DNA of 64,000 bases from Hevea brasiliensis (lineage: Eukaryota; Streptophyta; Magnoliopsida; Malpighiales; Euphorbiaceae): NCBI RefSeq assembly GCF_030052815.1, contig NC_079496.1, forward strand, positions 7,633,278 through 7,697,277, written 5' to 3'. How positions within the stretch are numbered: the first letter of the stretch is position 1; every line of letters starts with the position of its first letter. The notes below the pieces were generated by a model. That model had not been told where the DNA came from and searched no databases. It worked only from the letters and a program-made list of their open reading frames with translations. Made by a program: the position numbers and the translations under genes. Below, in pieces: positions 26,880 through 39,073 of the stretch.

Positions 26880-29800
26880 TTTTGACCCCCAATTTTGAGG
26901 ACCTCTTACTGTTTTGGTGACCAGTGTCGGTCCGGACAGCTAGGATGCCTAGAACTACATTTGAATGTTAGTGAGGAGATATAAAATAATGAAAAATGTG
27001 ATAAGAAAAATTTTAAAAAAAATTAAAGAGATAAAATGTGACTAAGTTAAACGAGCCGAACCCGTAGCGATGGGTGATCGCACTGGGAAGTTACGGTGAT
27101 GACCGTTGACTAGCCCTGGACTGCGGGAACCTGGGAAAATATTTTCGGGACATAATTAAAGGTTTATTGAGGTGTAATTAACATTGAAAATGTCAAAGAA
27201 AATTTAGTAAGTCAATATAAACAAAAATAAAAATTTAAGGAATCGGCGGTACAAGGAGTAAATCAGTAGCACCGAAAAAGTCCGAATTTGACCCGAAGAG
27301 GGGGCATTTTGGTCATTTGACATCTAAAGTGGACTTTTGGCCTAAATATCCATTAAAATAAGTAGTATTAAATTGTAAAATTTAATGAAAAATGAAATTA
27401 AGTATAAAATGTAATTTAAGGAAAAAGAGGGCATTAGTGCAATTATGGAGAATTTGAATTATTTAATTAATTCAATAAGGTTAGTGGAGCACTAAGTGGA
27501 CTATATAAGCCACATAAGGACCATAAATTCTGCATTAAAACTTCATCTTCTTCCCATTTTAAAACCTTGCCGAATTCAAGCTCTCCCATTGTCCTCCATA
27601 GCCATCCCACATGCAAGCTTCCTCTCCTACATGATCAAGTCATGATTCCTATAAGTGTCTTCATTAAAAGTGATGTACACATCTTGGGCAGAATATTGGG
27701 AGCAAAAATAAGGAAGTTTGGTGAGGTTTTAGTCAAGCTCAAAAAAAGTTAGTGCTTAATCTCCCCATTTTCTTTCATTAGATCTTGTTTTGAGCTTTGG
27801 GTGAGTTGATTTATGAAGAAATTGAATAAATTAATGTATATTTGGTGAACCCTTCATTTCGGCAGCCAAGAAATTCATGGGATTTTGATGTGTTTAAATG
27901 ATGTAGATGAGTTTAAAGATGATGTTTGATATGGGTATATGTATGGAAAGTAATAGCAATTGAATTGATTGAAATTGAGAAATTTAAATTATGGTTTGAA
28001 ACAATTATTGGAGATTTATGTTGTTGCTTCATTTTGGGCAGCAATGGAAACTCACTATTTGTAACTTGTTTTTACTTGTTAATGATAGTTTAAGATGTTG
28101 ATATAAGTGTTTATGTGCATAGAAATAATTTGGATAATATATCCTAAGTGTATGTGTGATAGTGCACTTAGTTTTGGAAGCTTGGAAGCAATTTGAAAGA
28201 GATGTGTAATTCGGCAACTTTTAAAGTGTAGTTGAAATGTGTTGTTTCATGGTTTGGTTTACTGAATTATGTTGTTTATGGTGGCAGCATGTATATGTGT
28301 ATAATAGATTGGAATTGGATATGTAAATGGGGTATGTTCATGTGGTTAAATTGTGTAAATGGACTTTGGAAAATTCTGAGTTATAATGTGTATGTTGAGA
28401 ATGGTTACAAGCTGTCCAAAATGACCAAAATGTATTGTTAAGTGTGTTAATGGTATGGTGCAAACTAGAATTGGCATGAAAGAGTTAGCTTGGTAAGTAT
28501 ATAATGTGTAATTGGTAAGTGATGAAGAATGTGTAGTAGGGCAGTGTATATTTTAGCTTAGAACCTTAAGTGTGTGACTCCAATTGGTATGAGACCAATT
28601 GAAGGTAAAACTAGGCACAAAATGTGCCAACTTTCATGAAGGAAGTTTACCTAAATTCTGCCTAGAAGGTGACTTGAAAAATGACCAAATCCGGATTAGT
28701 GACTTGAAAGCCTGAAAATTGAACATTTGAGCAGCAGTTAGTGTTTTGACCATAACTTACTCAAAACAGGTCCACTTGACCAGAAATTTTTACCATGAAT
28801 AGTTTAGACATAGATCTACAATTCTTATGAAGACACCAAAGCCCAGAAATGGCCAGAACCAAGCCAAATAGCTTGCACAAGTTTGGGTGCCAAAATTGGC
28901 CGAACCAAAAGTGACCTAAAAATGACCTATGCCTACCATTTTAGTGCATTCTATCCAGCATTGGTAAATTGACCATACCTCGGTCTACACAACTCAGAAT
29001 GACCTGAAATTTTGCCTCGGGTGCAATAAGACGCAGACCTACTAGTTTGTAGTTTGGACCGAAAACTGAGGAAACTAGGTTGTCCGGCTAGGTCAAAATA
29101 GTACACTGAAATCAGGTAAATTGCAATAAAATGCAATACACTTGAAAATGAATTTAGTAACATATACCAACACTAAAGGGCTATAAAATGTGATATATTG
29201 GTAACATTAGAATTGACTCACTTAGAGTGTATTAAAGGTCAACATTATAAGTTGACTAATGAAATAAATTGAAGGGAATAATACCAAGAAAATTTAAATA
29301 TTGGATTTTATGGTTGGAAACAAATTCATTGAGTACTGAAACACTTTAAATTGTGTGTTTCAGTTGATAAGGATATTGAGAAGCATAAAGAACATTGAGT
29401 CAAGGCCTAAGAGTGACTCAAATTAGGTTTGTGCACAACTAGTTTTTAACTGATTTTGTTCTGAATATTTCATATGATTAAATGACATATTTTTCTTATG
29501 TATTATGTTTAACAAGCATTGGATTTAATTCAACGATTATTGAAATTGTTATAGTATGTATGAATTTAGCTTTGTGAAATGGTATTTTCACAAGTATTAA
29601 GCATTATTATGAATTGAATAAATTATGTTTTGAAAAATTGTGATAGAACATGTTTTGAATTGTGATGGGCAATTTGTATGGAAAAATACAAATTTATGAT
29701 TTGTATTGTGATGAGCATAAAAATTATTGGATATTGGAATTGACTTTGAATTGAATTGTATTGTGATTTATGCTCACTAAAAGGATTGTGATATTATTTT

Positions 29801-31075
29801 ATATCTCACTATAGATGTTTGACTAGGTTATTACCTGTCTCTCTCATTTGTTGAGAAGACAATGGAGTTAGTTGTGTTTTGATTACCATGGTACGTGCAC
29901 AGGCTTAGATTCTCCTCTTATTAGAGGTTAGATCTAAGTTTATATGTTATGGCCCTTTCGGAAGTTTCATTATTGTGATATGTACTGTACACGATGATTC
30001 GACCTCCCCGACTATAGGGGGTTAGAATCTGATTCGACCTCTCTGACCATAGGGAGTTAGAATCTGATTCGACCTCTCCGACCATAGGGAGTTAGAATCA
30101 CCCCGAAGATGGCCCTTTCGGATTAGTCTTGCATAGTTAGTGAGATAAAGAATGGCTTTTGAGATAAAGAATAGTTTTTTAATAGTAAAGAATTATGATT
30201 TCAATTATGATTTATGTATAATTGATTTTGTTGGAATTACCTTAAATGGTTGTGATTTGATAAATTGAATTTCGTGATCAAAGTCATTTCATACAAATGA
30301 TTTATGTTATTGGCAATGAATAATATGATTTTTGGAATTCGATGAGTATTCTGATTTCCAAATTATTTGCTGTAATTTTGCTAAGGTATATTGAACTATA
30401 TTTTAAGTTATAGTTGTGCACCACTGAGTTCACCACTCAGCGATAGCTTTGTATGCTGTCGCAAGTGAAAAGAGCATAGAGCAATTAAGTAAGCTTCTTT
30501 GAAGAGACATTCAGATCAGCTTCAAGCATACCTATGTACACAGGTTTTGATGTATGCATGTAATAATATGTATGTAAATTATTTGAGCAGTTGTATAAAA
30601 ACTTTTGTAAAATATTTTGATATGTAATTAAATATAAATTATTGTAAATGAAAATTTGAGATTTCATTTACCTGAATAGTTTTGTAATATTAATTTTGAG
30701 TCTTGTAGTCAATGAAATATTCTTTATGATGGGATTGGTTTGAAAGTGAATTGATTTGATTATTGAGATTTGAATTGTGAGTTGAAATGAAGTTATTGGA
30801 GTTGTATTTGAGAAAATATATTGGGAGTGTTTTCCTATTCAGGTTTGAAGAACTGTTTTCTCAAAACACAGCCGGCATTTTGCCGAAATTTTGAAAAAAT
30901 TTTATAACACCAGATTTTAATTGATGGTTTAAATTTTACGAAAATTGTTTTAAAATCCCTTGTAGTATATCTAATGGGTTATCGGTAGGTGAAGTACGGT
31001 AATTCATTAGGTGTACTACGGGATCATGTAACATCTTACGTGGGAGTAGGATGTGACATATACATGCTTCTGAAA
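26880..31075 (+). mobile_element. LTR-retrotransposon-like block, possibly a solo or non-autonomous LTR
   Basis: A roughly 4.2-kb block differs from its surroundings. It is less AT-rich in patches (gaccagtgtcggtccggaca near 26921) and has scattered short ORFs without protein features. It contains the 35-bp tandem repeat at 29996-30099, repeats a ggccctttcgga motif (29951 and 30113), and ends near tgtaacatcttacgtgggag / ggatgtgaca (about 31027-31058). No gag, protease, reverse transcriptase or integrase is visible. The style resembles long Ty3/gypsy-type LTRs of woody eudicots. I could not fix the borders or find a target duplication, so the class is uncertain. Confidence 0.4.
29996..30099 (+). 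repeat. Three tandem copies of a 35-bp unit
   Basis: Units start with gattcgacct at 29996, 30031 and 30066 and end with gttagaatc. They differ by a few substitutions (ccccgactataggggg, ctctgaccatagggag, ctccgaccatagggag). The array sits inside the LTR-like block, immediately after one ggccctttcgga motif and before another. Confidence 0.95.
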
Positions 31076-31129
31076 GTCATATAATAGTAAATGCCTAAGT
31101 GGTAACTGTTGATTAATGATTTATTCCAT

Positions 31130-31860
31130 GTAGTACGTTAATGACCTCTATAATTTTGAGACACAGGAGTATGTTTGCTATATAAGAGGACAGGCAGATG
31201 GAGGATGGGAGGAGGATGTTAGTCATAGGATTAAAGCCGGATGGTTGAAGTGGAGACGTGCCACGGGAGTTTTATGTGATCGCAAGATTCCCAATAAGTT
31301 GAAAGGAAAATTTTACCGTACAGCCATACGACCCGCTATGTTATATGGTAGTGAGTGTTGGGCACTGAAGGAGTCGTATGCATTTAAGATAAGAGTTGCA
31401 TATATGAGAATGTTAAGGTGGATGAGTGGCCATACTAGACTAGATAAAGTCCGTAATGAGAATATTAGAGAAAAGGTAGGAGTAGTGCAAATTGAGGATA
31501 AATTGAGAGAAGGGAGATTGAAGTGGTTTGGTCATGTGAAGCATAAACATACGGAGGCTCCAGTTAGACAAGTAGAACACATTAGGTTAGAGGATAGAAA
31601 GAAAAAAAGGGGTAGACCTAAATTGACTTGGAGGATAGTAGTACAACGTGACCTAGAAACATTACACATTTCTAAGGATTTAACTCAAAATCGTGTAGAG
31701 TGGAGAAAGCAAATCCATATAGCAGACCTCAAATTTTTGGAATAAAAGTTTAGTTGAATTGAGTTAATTTGAGTTCAAGCTGATTTTAGGGTATTGGGAT
31801 TCTTATTTGTATTGATGCATTTGAAGTGAATTCGCACTCACCTACTATACTATAAAAGTA
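31130..31860 (+). mobile_element. 3' end of a LINE (RTE-like non-LTR retrotransposon), 5' truncated
   Basis: An open frame ending at 31743-31745 encodes the C-terminal part of a plant LINE reverse transcriptase. Segments include EEDVSHRIKAGWLKWRRATG (about 31209-31268), LYGSECWALK, MLRWMSGHTRLDKVRNENIR, GRLKWFGHVKH and KKRGRPKLTW. The SECW, MLRWM and RLKWFGH blocks are typical of the region after the RT palm and thumb. The catalytic YADD motif and the endonuclease are not present upstream, so the copy is 5' truncated, as LINEs usually are. The frame is open for about 178 codons, suggesting a fairly recent insertion. The 3' boundary past 31745 is approximate. Confidence 0.85.
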
Positions 31861-31864
31861 CTAA

Positions 31865-32715
31865 ATTGAACTATATGATGAATGAAACCCAGTACTTTAT
31901 ATTATCTGCCAAGAATTGACTCATAATATGTACTAAGAATTAGGAAAAATAAGTAAGGTATGAAAGAATTCTTTAAAGCTGCCCTTTTGATCCACTGTTA
32001 ATTCAAGTGGCTTATCCTTGTTCATTGTAACAAAACTAAAGAAGAAAGAGAAGCACAATGAATGAACCATCAATGAAAATGAAGATTCTATCTTATCTTA
32101 TTTTTCTAAATTATTGATCACACAAGAAATTGGTGTGAGCTGTCATTTTATTCTCTTTTTTATACACTAATGCTACATTTAGTAAGATATAAGCAAAATT
32201 GTAACAGAATTGCGTTCCATTATTTTATTTGGTTATATAAAAAAAAATTAATTATACTTTTATTTTGCAATTAAATATTGAAATAAAATGACAATCACAC
32301 TACATTGCATCATTAATTTCACTACATTAAATTAAATATACTAACTTTCTTTGTAATGTTAAATTAACTTGCTAAAGCAAATTCTTAACTATTTTAACAT
32401 GGGATACCATATATTGAAACATAAGCATCTTTGTTCATCCCAATTAAAACCGAAAGCTTGATGCTATAGAATCATTAGTTTTTCTTTTATCATCTTATCT
32501 TAAGGCATCATTAAGCCTACCTTATGGAATCTGCAAATTTTCATTCTACTAGAGTTATACCCGTCGGTGGTTCCCACTTCTCTCTGAGGACTGCGTGATC
32601 CGCTAAATTACTTGTTTACATGAACAGAATGAAGAATTTATGCCTCTTTTTGGATTGCAATTCCTTTTCTTTCACTTTAGAATTTTTTGATTAAGTTTTA
32701 GGTAGAATTATTTTC

Positions 32716-32765
<50 letters not shown>

Positions 32766-34375
32766 TTACTGCGCCTTTCTCTCGTCAAAAATTTATTCGC
32801 ATTCTGAGTTGAAGAATCTGAAGTTTGTTTTTAAGTTATCATTTGCACCATATGATCCTTTGAACTGAAACTTATCTTTTTTATATAAAATGATTACAGA
32901 ATTTGGGAAAGCTAACTTGAAGAATTTCACACTTTAGAATCGTTGAATTGTATGAATTGGAAAGATATTTCCTCGTTATTATAATATAACTATATCTTGC
33001 AGGAGAAAAAAAGAGTAACGATTTAAATTCTTAACTTTCTGCTTCTTTACAAAAGCATGATGAATCAGTAACTTGAAAAAGAAAGAAAGACACAGAAACA
33101 ACACATGCAATGGGTCATCCAACATTTATCCGCTACCTTTCAAAGTTATATATTCATGAAAGACTGGCCTAGTAGTGGTGGTGGCGGTGGTAGAGGGACG
33201 TTGACAGCCACCCACATCAAATTTCGTTAATTTATCTTGTCAATTGAAGAGAATTGATTAGCCATTTCAAGTGTTCAAATGCTGTTATAGATATGTCACA
33301 ATCAAAAGACTTATTTAGCTAGTTTTCTGTTCTTTCTTTGTTTTTATACCCCCCCTTCTTCTTCCCCGTGAAAGCTAAACTGCAAGAGAGGTGTAATTTT
33401 GAAGTTCCTTAATTCTTTCCCTTCAGGCAACCTCAGGTTTCCAAAATTTTATGTAACTGATAACTTGGCAGCTCGTCTGTGGATTCAACTTCAATCGGCA
33501 AATGGGCTTGCATACAAATATTATTCTATAATCACCACACAATTTGCTACATGTATTTATTTATTATATCAAGAACCTCTGCTCTTGTTGAGTTATAGTG
33601 GCTAATATTAAGAAAATTACTAAACATTTAAACACCCAACAAATGACTGGATGTTATACATGAAGAGGTGAGACGTACTTTTATTATGAGATAAGAGTAT
33701 TATTGTATTTTAGATATCAGGGATGTCGGCTATGCAAAGATAATTCTAATATCATGTAATATGGATTTTTCATAACAAAAAGACTGCAGCGATTGTGTTA
33801 TTTGTTTGCATGATAATATTTTATCAACATATATGACTTTAATAAGGTTATTGGAATACATGGAGTTAGCACTTAATATGATTGTGGAATCCAATGTAAA
33901 GCATGCGTCTTTTCTAAGTTTAGCAGAGATTTAGTTGCCTATTAATGTAATCACGCTACATTGACCTCCTAAACCAAAAGAGTAGTTAAATCACTAAATG
34001 AATGACACAAAATCCTCTCATTCTGATATGGGTAGAAAATGTCACCCAAAGCTAGTGGTGTTAAGCCTTGGAATCAAGTTTAGTTAGCTCATCTTGCCCT
34101 TTGTTTCGAAGGTAAAGCAAGAGCTATGGTTAAAATGGAATATTCTCAACTGAAATCAGGGATTGAAGTTGGCCATTTTGCATGGTGGGGACTGCAAGGA
34201 ATTTCATGTATAAACCATGAGGAAGGCATTTTTTTCTGCCTTTTGTCCTATCCTTTTCTTTTTTATTTGCAGATATTTTACGTGCATTTTGAGAAGACGA
34301 CATATATTGATTTTTTGTCCCCTTCCCTTTTAGAGCTATAAGAATCCCTCTTATCTCTAAACTAACACAGACCCA
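31865..34375. other. Intergenic spacer with an (AAT)n microsatellite
   Basis: No recognisable gene. A trinucleotide run (AAT)n covers about 32719-32765. Short G-rich (ggtggcggtggt near 33179) and C-rich patches occur. The promoter of the next gene should be near 34000-34390. Confidence 0.6.
32719..32765. repeat. (AAT)n microsatellite
   Basis: About 15 uninterrupted AAT units. Confidence 0.95.
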
Positions 34376-34391
34376 AAAAGAGCTGAAGCTT

Positions 34392-35436
34392 ATGGGAGGA
34401 GAAGGAGGAGGAGAAGGAGATGTTGCAGAAGAGAAAGTGATGGACATTAGTCTTAAGGACCTTGCAAAGAAACTGGAGGAATTTGCCAAGGCCAGAGACT
34501 GGGAAAAGTACCATAGTCCGAGGAATCTTCTTCTTGCCATGGTAATCTTCCTTCCCACTTGAAACTTGCATGTGCACATCCTTTCTGTATGTATACATAT
34601 GATCTTGCTTTCCTTGCTACATATGTAAATGCTTCCATAAAAGACTCCTCTCCAGATTAGCCATATTTCCCTTATAAACTAAAGCCAGAATCTGAACAAG
34701 GATCTGTATGGTAGTGAGATATACAAAACTTTTTTTAAAGACAATAACGGTGTCGATATGTAAAATCTTTCTTTCACTCTATGAAATAAGTATTCAACCA
34801 CTAACTTGTTAATTCAAAGCCTGGAATAAATTTCACCAAGAATATTGCATAAACAGAACATACACCCAATATGGATGGTTGTTTCCCTTTTAATCCATCT
34901 CAATTCGAGCAAGATTTAAATGGGGACACAGTTTATGCTTATTCTGTGATGCTCTTGAAAAACCTTGAGACATGATTGTTAAGGTAGCCAATTAGCTTCC
35001 ATCCGGAATTTGTCTTATTAAGGGTTATCTTCTTTCTCCTCTTCTTTTTCTATTTTTGAGCTGACCTGAAGGTGCTTAGACCATTCCTTTGAGAAGCTTT
35101 TATCAAAACTAAAAATGAAGGTATGGTAGCAACTACAGTTAAGACATGCATCTGTAAAATAAAAAAAAAATTTCACTGTTTAATTTCTTTGTGTGGGTGT
35201 TTGATGGTTAGGTTGGTGAAGTAGGAGAGCTGTCAGAAATATTCCAATGGAGAGGAGAGGTAGACAAGGGATTGCCCAATTGGGAGGAATCAGATAAGGA
35301 GCATCTAGGAGAAGAGTTATCTGATGTGCTGCTTTACCTTATTAGATTGGCTGATATATGTGGCATTGATCTTGTTGACGCTGCCACCAAGAAAATTGTC
35401 AAGAATTCTATCAAATACCCACCAAAGATCTGCTAA
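34392..35436 (+). CDS. dCTP pyrophosphatase 1-like (MazG-type NTP pyrophosphatase), 124 aa
   Basis: Two exons, 34392-34541 and 35212-35436 (375 nt), with the intron after the codon for Met50. The fold signature of all-alpha NTP pyrophosphatases is clear: E53 and E56 in VGEVGELSEIFQW, then E85 and D88 in GEELSDVLLYLIRLAD. This is the ExxE...ExxD magnesium site of DCTPP1/RS21-C6. A Gly/Glu-rich N-terminal tail (MGGEGGGEGDVAEE) precedes the domain, and the C-terminus KNSIKYPPKIC is typical of plant members. The enzyme family hydrolyses dCTP and modified dCTPs to dCMP and pyrophosphate, cleaning the nucleotide pool. No organelle signal is visible, so it is probably cytosolic or nuclear. Confidence 0.92.
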
Positions 35437-36189
35437 AAACATAGAAAAAGGGAATTTTTGCGCAATGCCAAAGAAACATTTTGATGGAATCTCTGTAGAG
35501 AATTTTTAATAAAGTAGCCTTCTTCTTTATTGACCTTTTTCTTTTTTATTTTCATTTCTTGCAAATATATAGGAATGAAGACTATGAATAATGAAATGAA
35601 TATTTTTATAAAAGTAATATAATTTCCTGAAATTTATCAATATTATCTAGTTAGTTAATGTCAACCTCCTCTTGAATTCAATTATACCCTCCAACTCCAA
35701 AAATTTAATCAAATTAATCTCCCATTGAAGTCACATGGGCAACACATACCATTATTATTACTATATACTAAAAGTTTTTTATTCCTGAGAACAGTGAAAA
35801 TATGCTTTGTCCTAAATGTAATTAATAAAAAAAATATAAATAAAAATAAATTCAAATAAACTCTTAAACTTTCCATCCAAAACTCAATAAACTTAAATTG
35901 AACTTTTAGTTTAAATAAATTTAAAACTTTCTAATTAATGTCAAATAAATTTATTTTTAAAAAAAAAATTAAAATAATAGTTTTTCTATTCTTAATAATA
36001 AAATATTAATTTTATATTTTAAATTAAAAAAAATTGAAAATAAAAAAACGAGGAAAACCCATATGCAAATTCTTTTCCGGTGCTCCAGCGCATATCATAA
36101 AACTTTCTCCCTGTCCAACCTCAAAATTTAATATCCTAAATTAGGAATAACAACATATTGAATTTTTATTTATATTTTTTTTAACTCAA

Positions 36190-36600
36190 TCAAACTCTAA
36201 TAAAATGAGAGATTGGATAATATATTATCAGATTTAGAGAGAGTTTGAATTTGAGAAATAATATACATAATAGATTTATGTTAGATTCAGGTTTTAATTA
36301 TTAGATATCCATTACCTAAACTTATTCATATAAATATTTAATTACATATCAAACTTATTTTTTATAATAATATTTATAATTTTTATATTTTATTTTAAGT
36401 AAAATAGAATTTAAATAATTTGTTGAATTATTAAATTTTAAAATATAAATTATTAATAAAAAAATAATTTTTTATATAAATTACTAATTAAAATATATAA
36501 AATTAAACAGGTTTAGATACTTTTTGGATAATAATAATAATAATAATTATTATTATTATTATTATTAAGTTTGAAACTATTTTGGATAATTGAGAATAAA
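36190..36600 (+). repeat. Dispersed AT-rich repeat, copy 2 of 3
   Basis: Shares with copies 1 and 3 the blocks ttttaaaatataaattatta and aaaatatataaaattaaaca (about 36490-36510) in the same order and orientation. Here the end of the block is interrupted by an (AAT)n(ATT)n palindrome at 36528-36567 that can fold on itself. Confidence 0.6.
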
Positions 36601-37494
36601 TTTTAATTGAATTTAAGATAAATTTGAATTTTAAAAAAAATATAAAGAGTTTTCCATTCTTTTTCAACCACAGAGAGATATTCCCATTTTCCTCCTCAGT
36701 ACTCTTCATTTTTTAGAAACCCAACTTTTTTCGCAAGTGTCTCAGAAGATGAAAGTTGGGCACCTTCATGTTTACATGTTTGGTAATTACCTAGTTGGGC
36801 AAATTTGAGAATTACCCACTGTTGGGCATCTTTATATTTTTCATGTTTTCAACTGAGAATTAATGATATGTTATGTAAATATGGTTTTTATTTTAGTAAT
36901 TTCGTTAGTTTTGTAGTAATTTTGATATATTTTATGTCTAGTTTTTGTCTTTTGATAGTTGTTTTGTTAATTTACTTGTTCTTAGCTTAATTTTGGTGTT
37001 TTATTTGATTCTGGGTGAAAAATGGCTTTGGATTGAATTAAGACAACGTTTGGGGTAACTTGAAAGTGTTTAGAGGTCAAAATTCAGGCTCTATCAATGC
37101 TCAGTGAAGGATTTCACACTCTGAAGTGTGACTCTTGTGTAATATTTGAAGAAAACTTGAAGAATTAAAAGAAAAGTTAGTAGATGCAATCTCTCGCTCA
37201 GGGCGTGAAAACAAAGAAGGGGCACAGCATGGGTGTGAGAATTTCAAGCAACATCTTCTCTCCCTTAAACGACCTCGACACTCATTATTGACCCCTAACG
37301 AGACCAGCTAAGGGAGTAGTACCAAAGCGGTTTTTTTTTTTCATTGCAGCAGACCATTTTCACTCATTATTGACCCGTAACCTCCTAAAAACTCTCTAGA
37401 ACCATTTTTTTTTAGGAGGGAGCAAGCTTTTGAAAGAAATTTTTTCAGAGGATTTGGATTGAGAAAAAGAATTTCTACATCAAAGTCTTCTAAC

Positions 37495-37820
37495 CCTCCG
37501 TTTGGAAAAAGGTAGAGTAAAGTAAGATTTTATAAAGTAAAATTTTTCAAAGTAAGTTTTTTTATGATTTTCAGGCATTTATAATTTTTTAATATTTAGG
37601 AGGAAATGAAGATTTTTTAAAGCATTTGAATATTTTAAAAAGAGAACTTCCTTAATCAACTAATTTGGTGGGTTGAAAAATGAGAATGTTTGAAAATTTT
37701 CAAAAATTTCTCAAAATTATACTTAAAAAAAAAACCTTATATACTTGCAAATAGGAGTTTAAGGTTTTTAAACCTTAAAAAACCTTCTATTACTTTAAAA
37801 AGTTCCTTCCCAAACAAAGG
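37495..37820. mobile_element. Small MITE-like element with CCTCCGTTTGG-type ends
   Basis: The left end reads cctccgtttggaaaaaggta. The reverse complement of the right end reads cctttgtttgggaaggaact. The interior is T-rich and contains self-complementary pieces (aaagtaag.ttt on the left, cttactttaaaaa-like on the right). The length of about 326 bp and lack of coding capacity fit a MITE. The target duplication is not obvious. The ends belong to the same broad style as the element in the CIP7-like intron but are not the same family. Confidence 0.55.
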
Positions 37821-37964
37821 TTAAGAGTTCTTCTATTCCTTTTCTTTGTCATTTTCTTTTCAGGGAACCATTTGATTTTGCTATGCTTAGTTTTAATTTC
37901 ATTAATTTTGTTTTGGTTGGTGGTACCATGAGTGCTTAAGTTGCTAAGATAGGGTTTTGATATG

Positions 37965-38060
37965 TAATGGCCCGACTCATTGGCTAGTATTGTTCACTTT
38001 GGCTCAGCCCATATTAAGTCTCACGAATTTGTTCCTTGGGATTTTACACCTAAAAGCACA
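37965..38060 (+). mobile_element. Possible TRIM or LTR fragment
   Basis: The block containing taatggcccgactcattggc, ttggctcagcccatattaag and cttgggattttaca is unusually GC-rich for its surroundings. From memory it resembles the end of a small LTR/TRIM family widespread in eudicots. No second LTR was located here, so it would be a solo fragment. Confidence 0.3.
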
Positions 38061-39029
38061 CTACCAGAAATCAGATACATTCCTCTTCCTTCACAGATAT
38101 CAATGCATATGATACTAATGCAAACCATAAATTACAATGATGCATGACTTAACAATGCAACCTAATACCGTGATAGTTCATACGGTGGGGTCAGATAACA
38201 AATACAAATTCTGGGTACAGTTACTAATTCAAAACAGAAAATCAATTTGTACAAATCAATCAAATTAACAAAAAAATTTCAAATAGCAAATAATAACTGG
38301 TAGTGCAATTATAAAGTTTATTTCAATAATTTTAGAGAGTCAATAAGATCAAATCAATCTCAATAAATTTAGTATAACACATCGATAAATTTTATAGTCA
38401 GATATCAATCAATATAAAGATATTAAAAGCTTGTTCCTAGAATTATAATGGCTCTAATGCAGAAATAATTGACAAAATCAATTATTTAATCAAAATTGAA
38501 ATAAAATTCAATAATAAAATAAAACTCTAGAAAGTCATATATAAAATAATTGTTAAAATATTGATTTAAAATTTTATTTAATAACAAATTTAATGCTAAA
38601 AATTTTTAAAATGTACTAAAACGGTATCATGTACTATAACTACCACTCACTTGAAACTTCCAAGATAATAGTTATATTCAATGAAAGAGAAACAATTTCA
38701 ACTGACAGATTGAATATTCGAATCTCCTCGAAAATATAATCCAAGGTGATGAATAGAGGAATAAGAATTTATGAATTCTCTGAGCACATTAGATTATAAA
38801 TCGTAAATTTATATATATATACACATATAACAATAATAAAAAATGATGAAAATACATGTTGAGAGTATTTGGTAGAAAAAAGAGGTTATAAACAGGCTTT
38901 GAAAACAAAATTTAGCAAAAAGAGATGAATATGGTATATATATTTTAAGAATTTTATTATGTATAAAATGTGATAAGAGTTATTATTGAATTGAGTTGTT
39001 CAGATTACAGATATATATTTAATTTCAAA

Positions 39030-39033
<4 letters not shown>

Positions 39034-39068
<35 letters not shown>
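39034..39068. repeat. (TA)n microsatellite
   Basis: About 17 AT dinucleotides. Confidence 0.95.

Positions 39069-39073
<5 letters not shown>

Noticed and set aside
29996..30099. Possible CRISPR-like array
   Set aside because: The units are contiguous with no unique spacers. The window is plant nuclear DNA.
34130..34579. 149-codon minus-strand frame over the first dCTP pyrophosphatase exon
   Set aside because: It is antisense to GGAGGA-rich coding sequence, with no recognisable domain.
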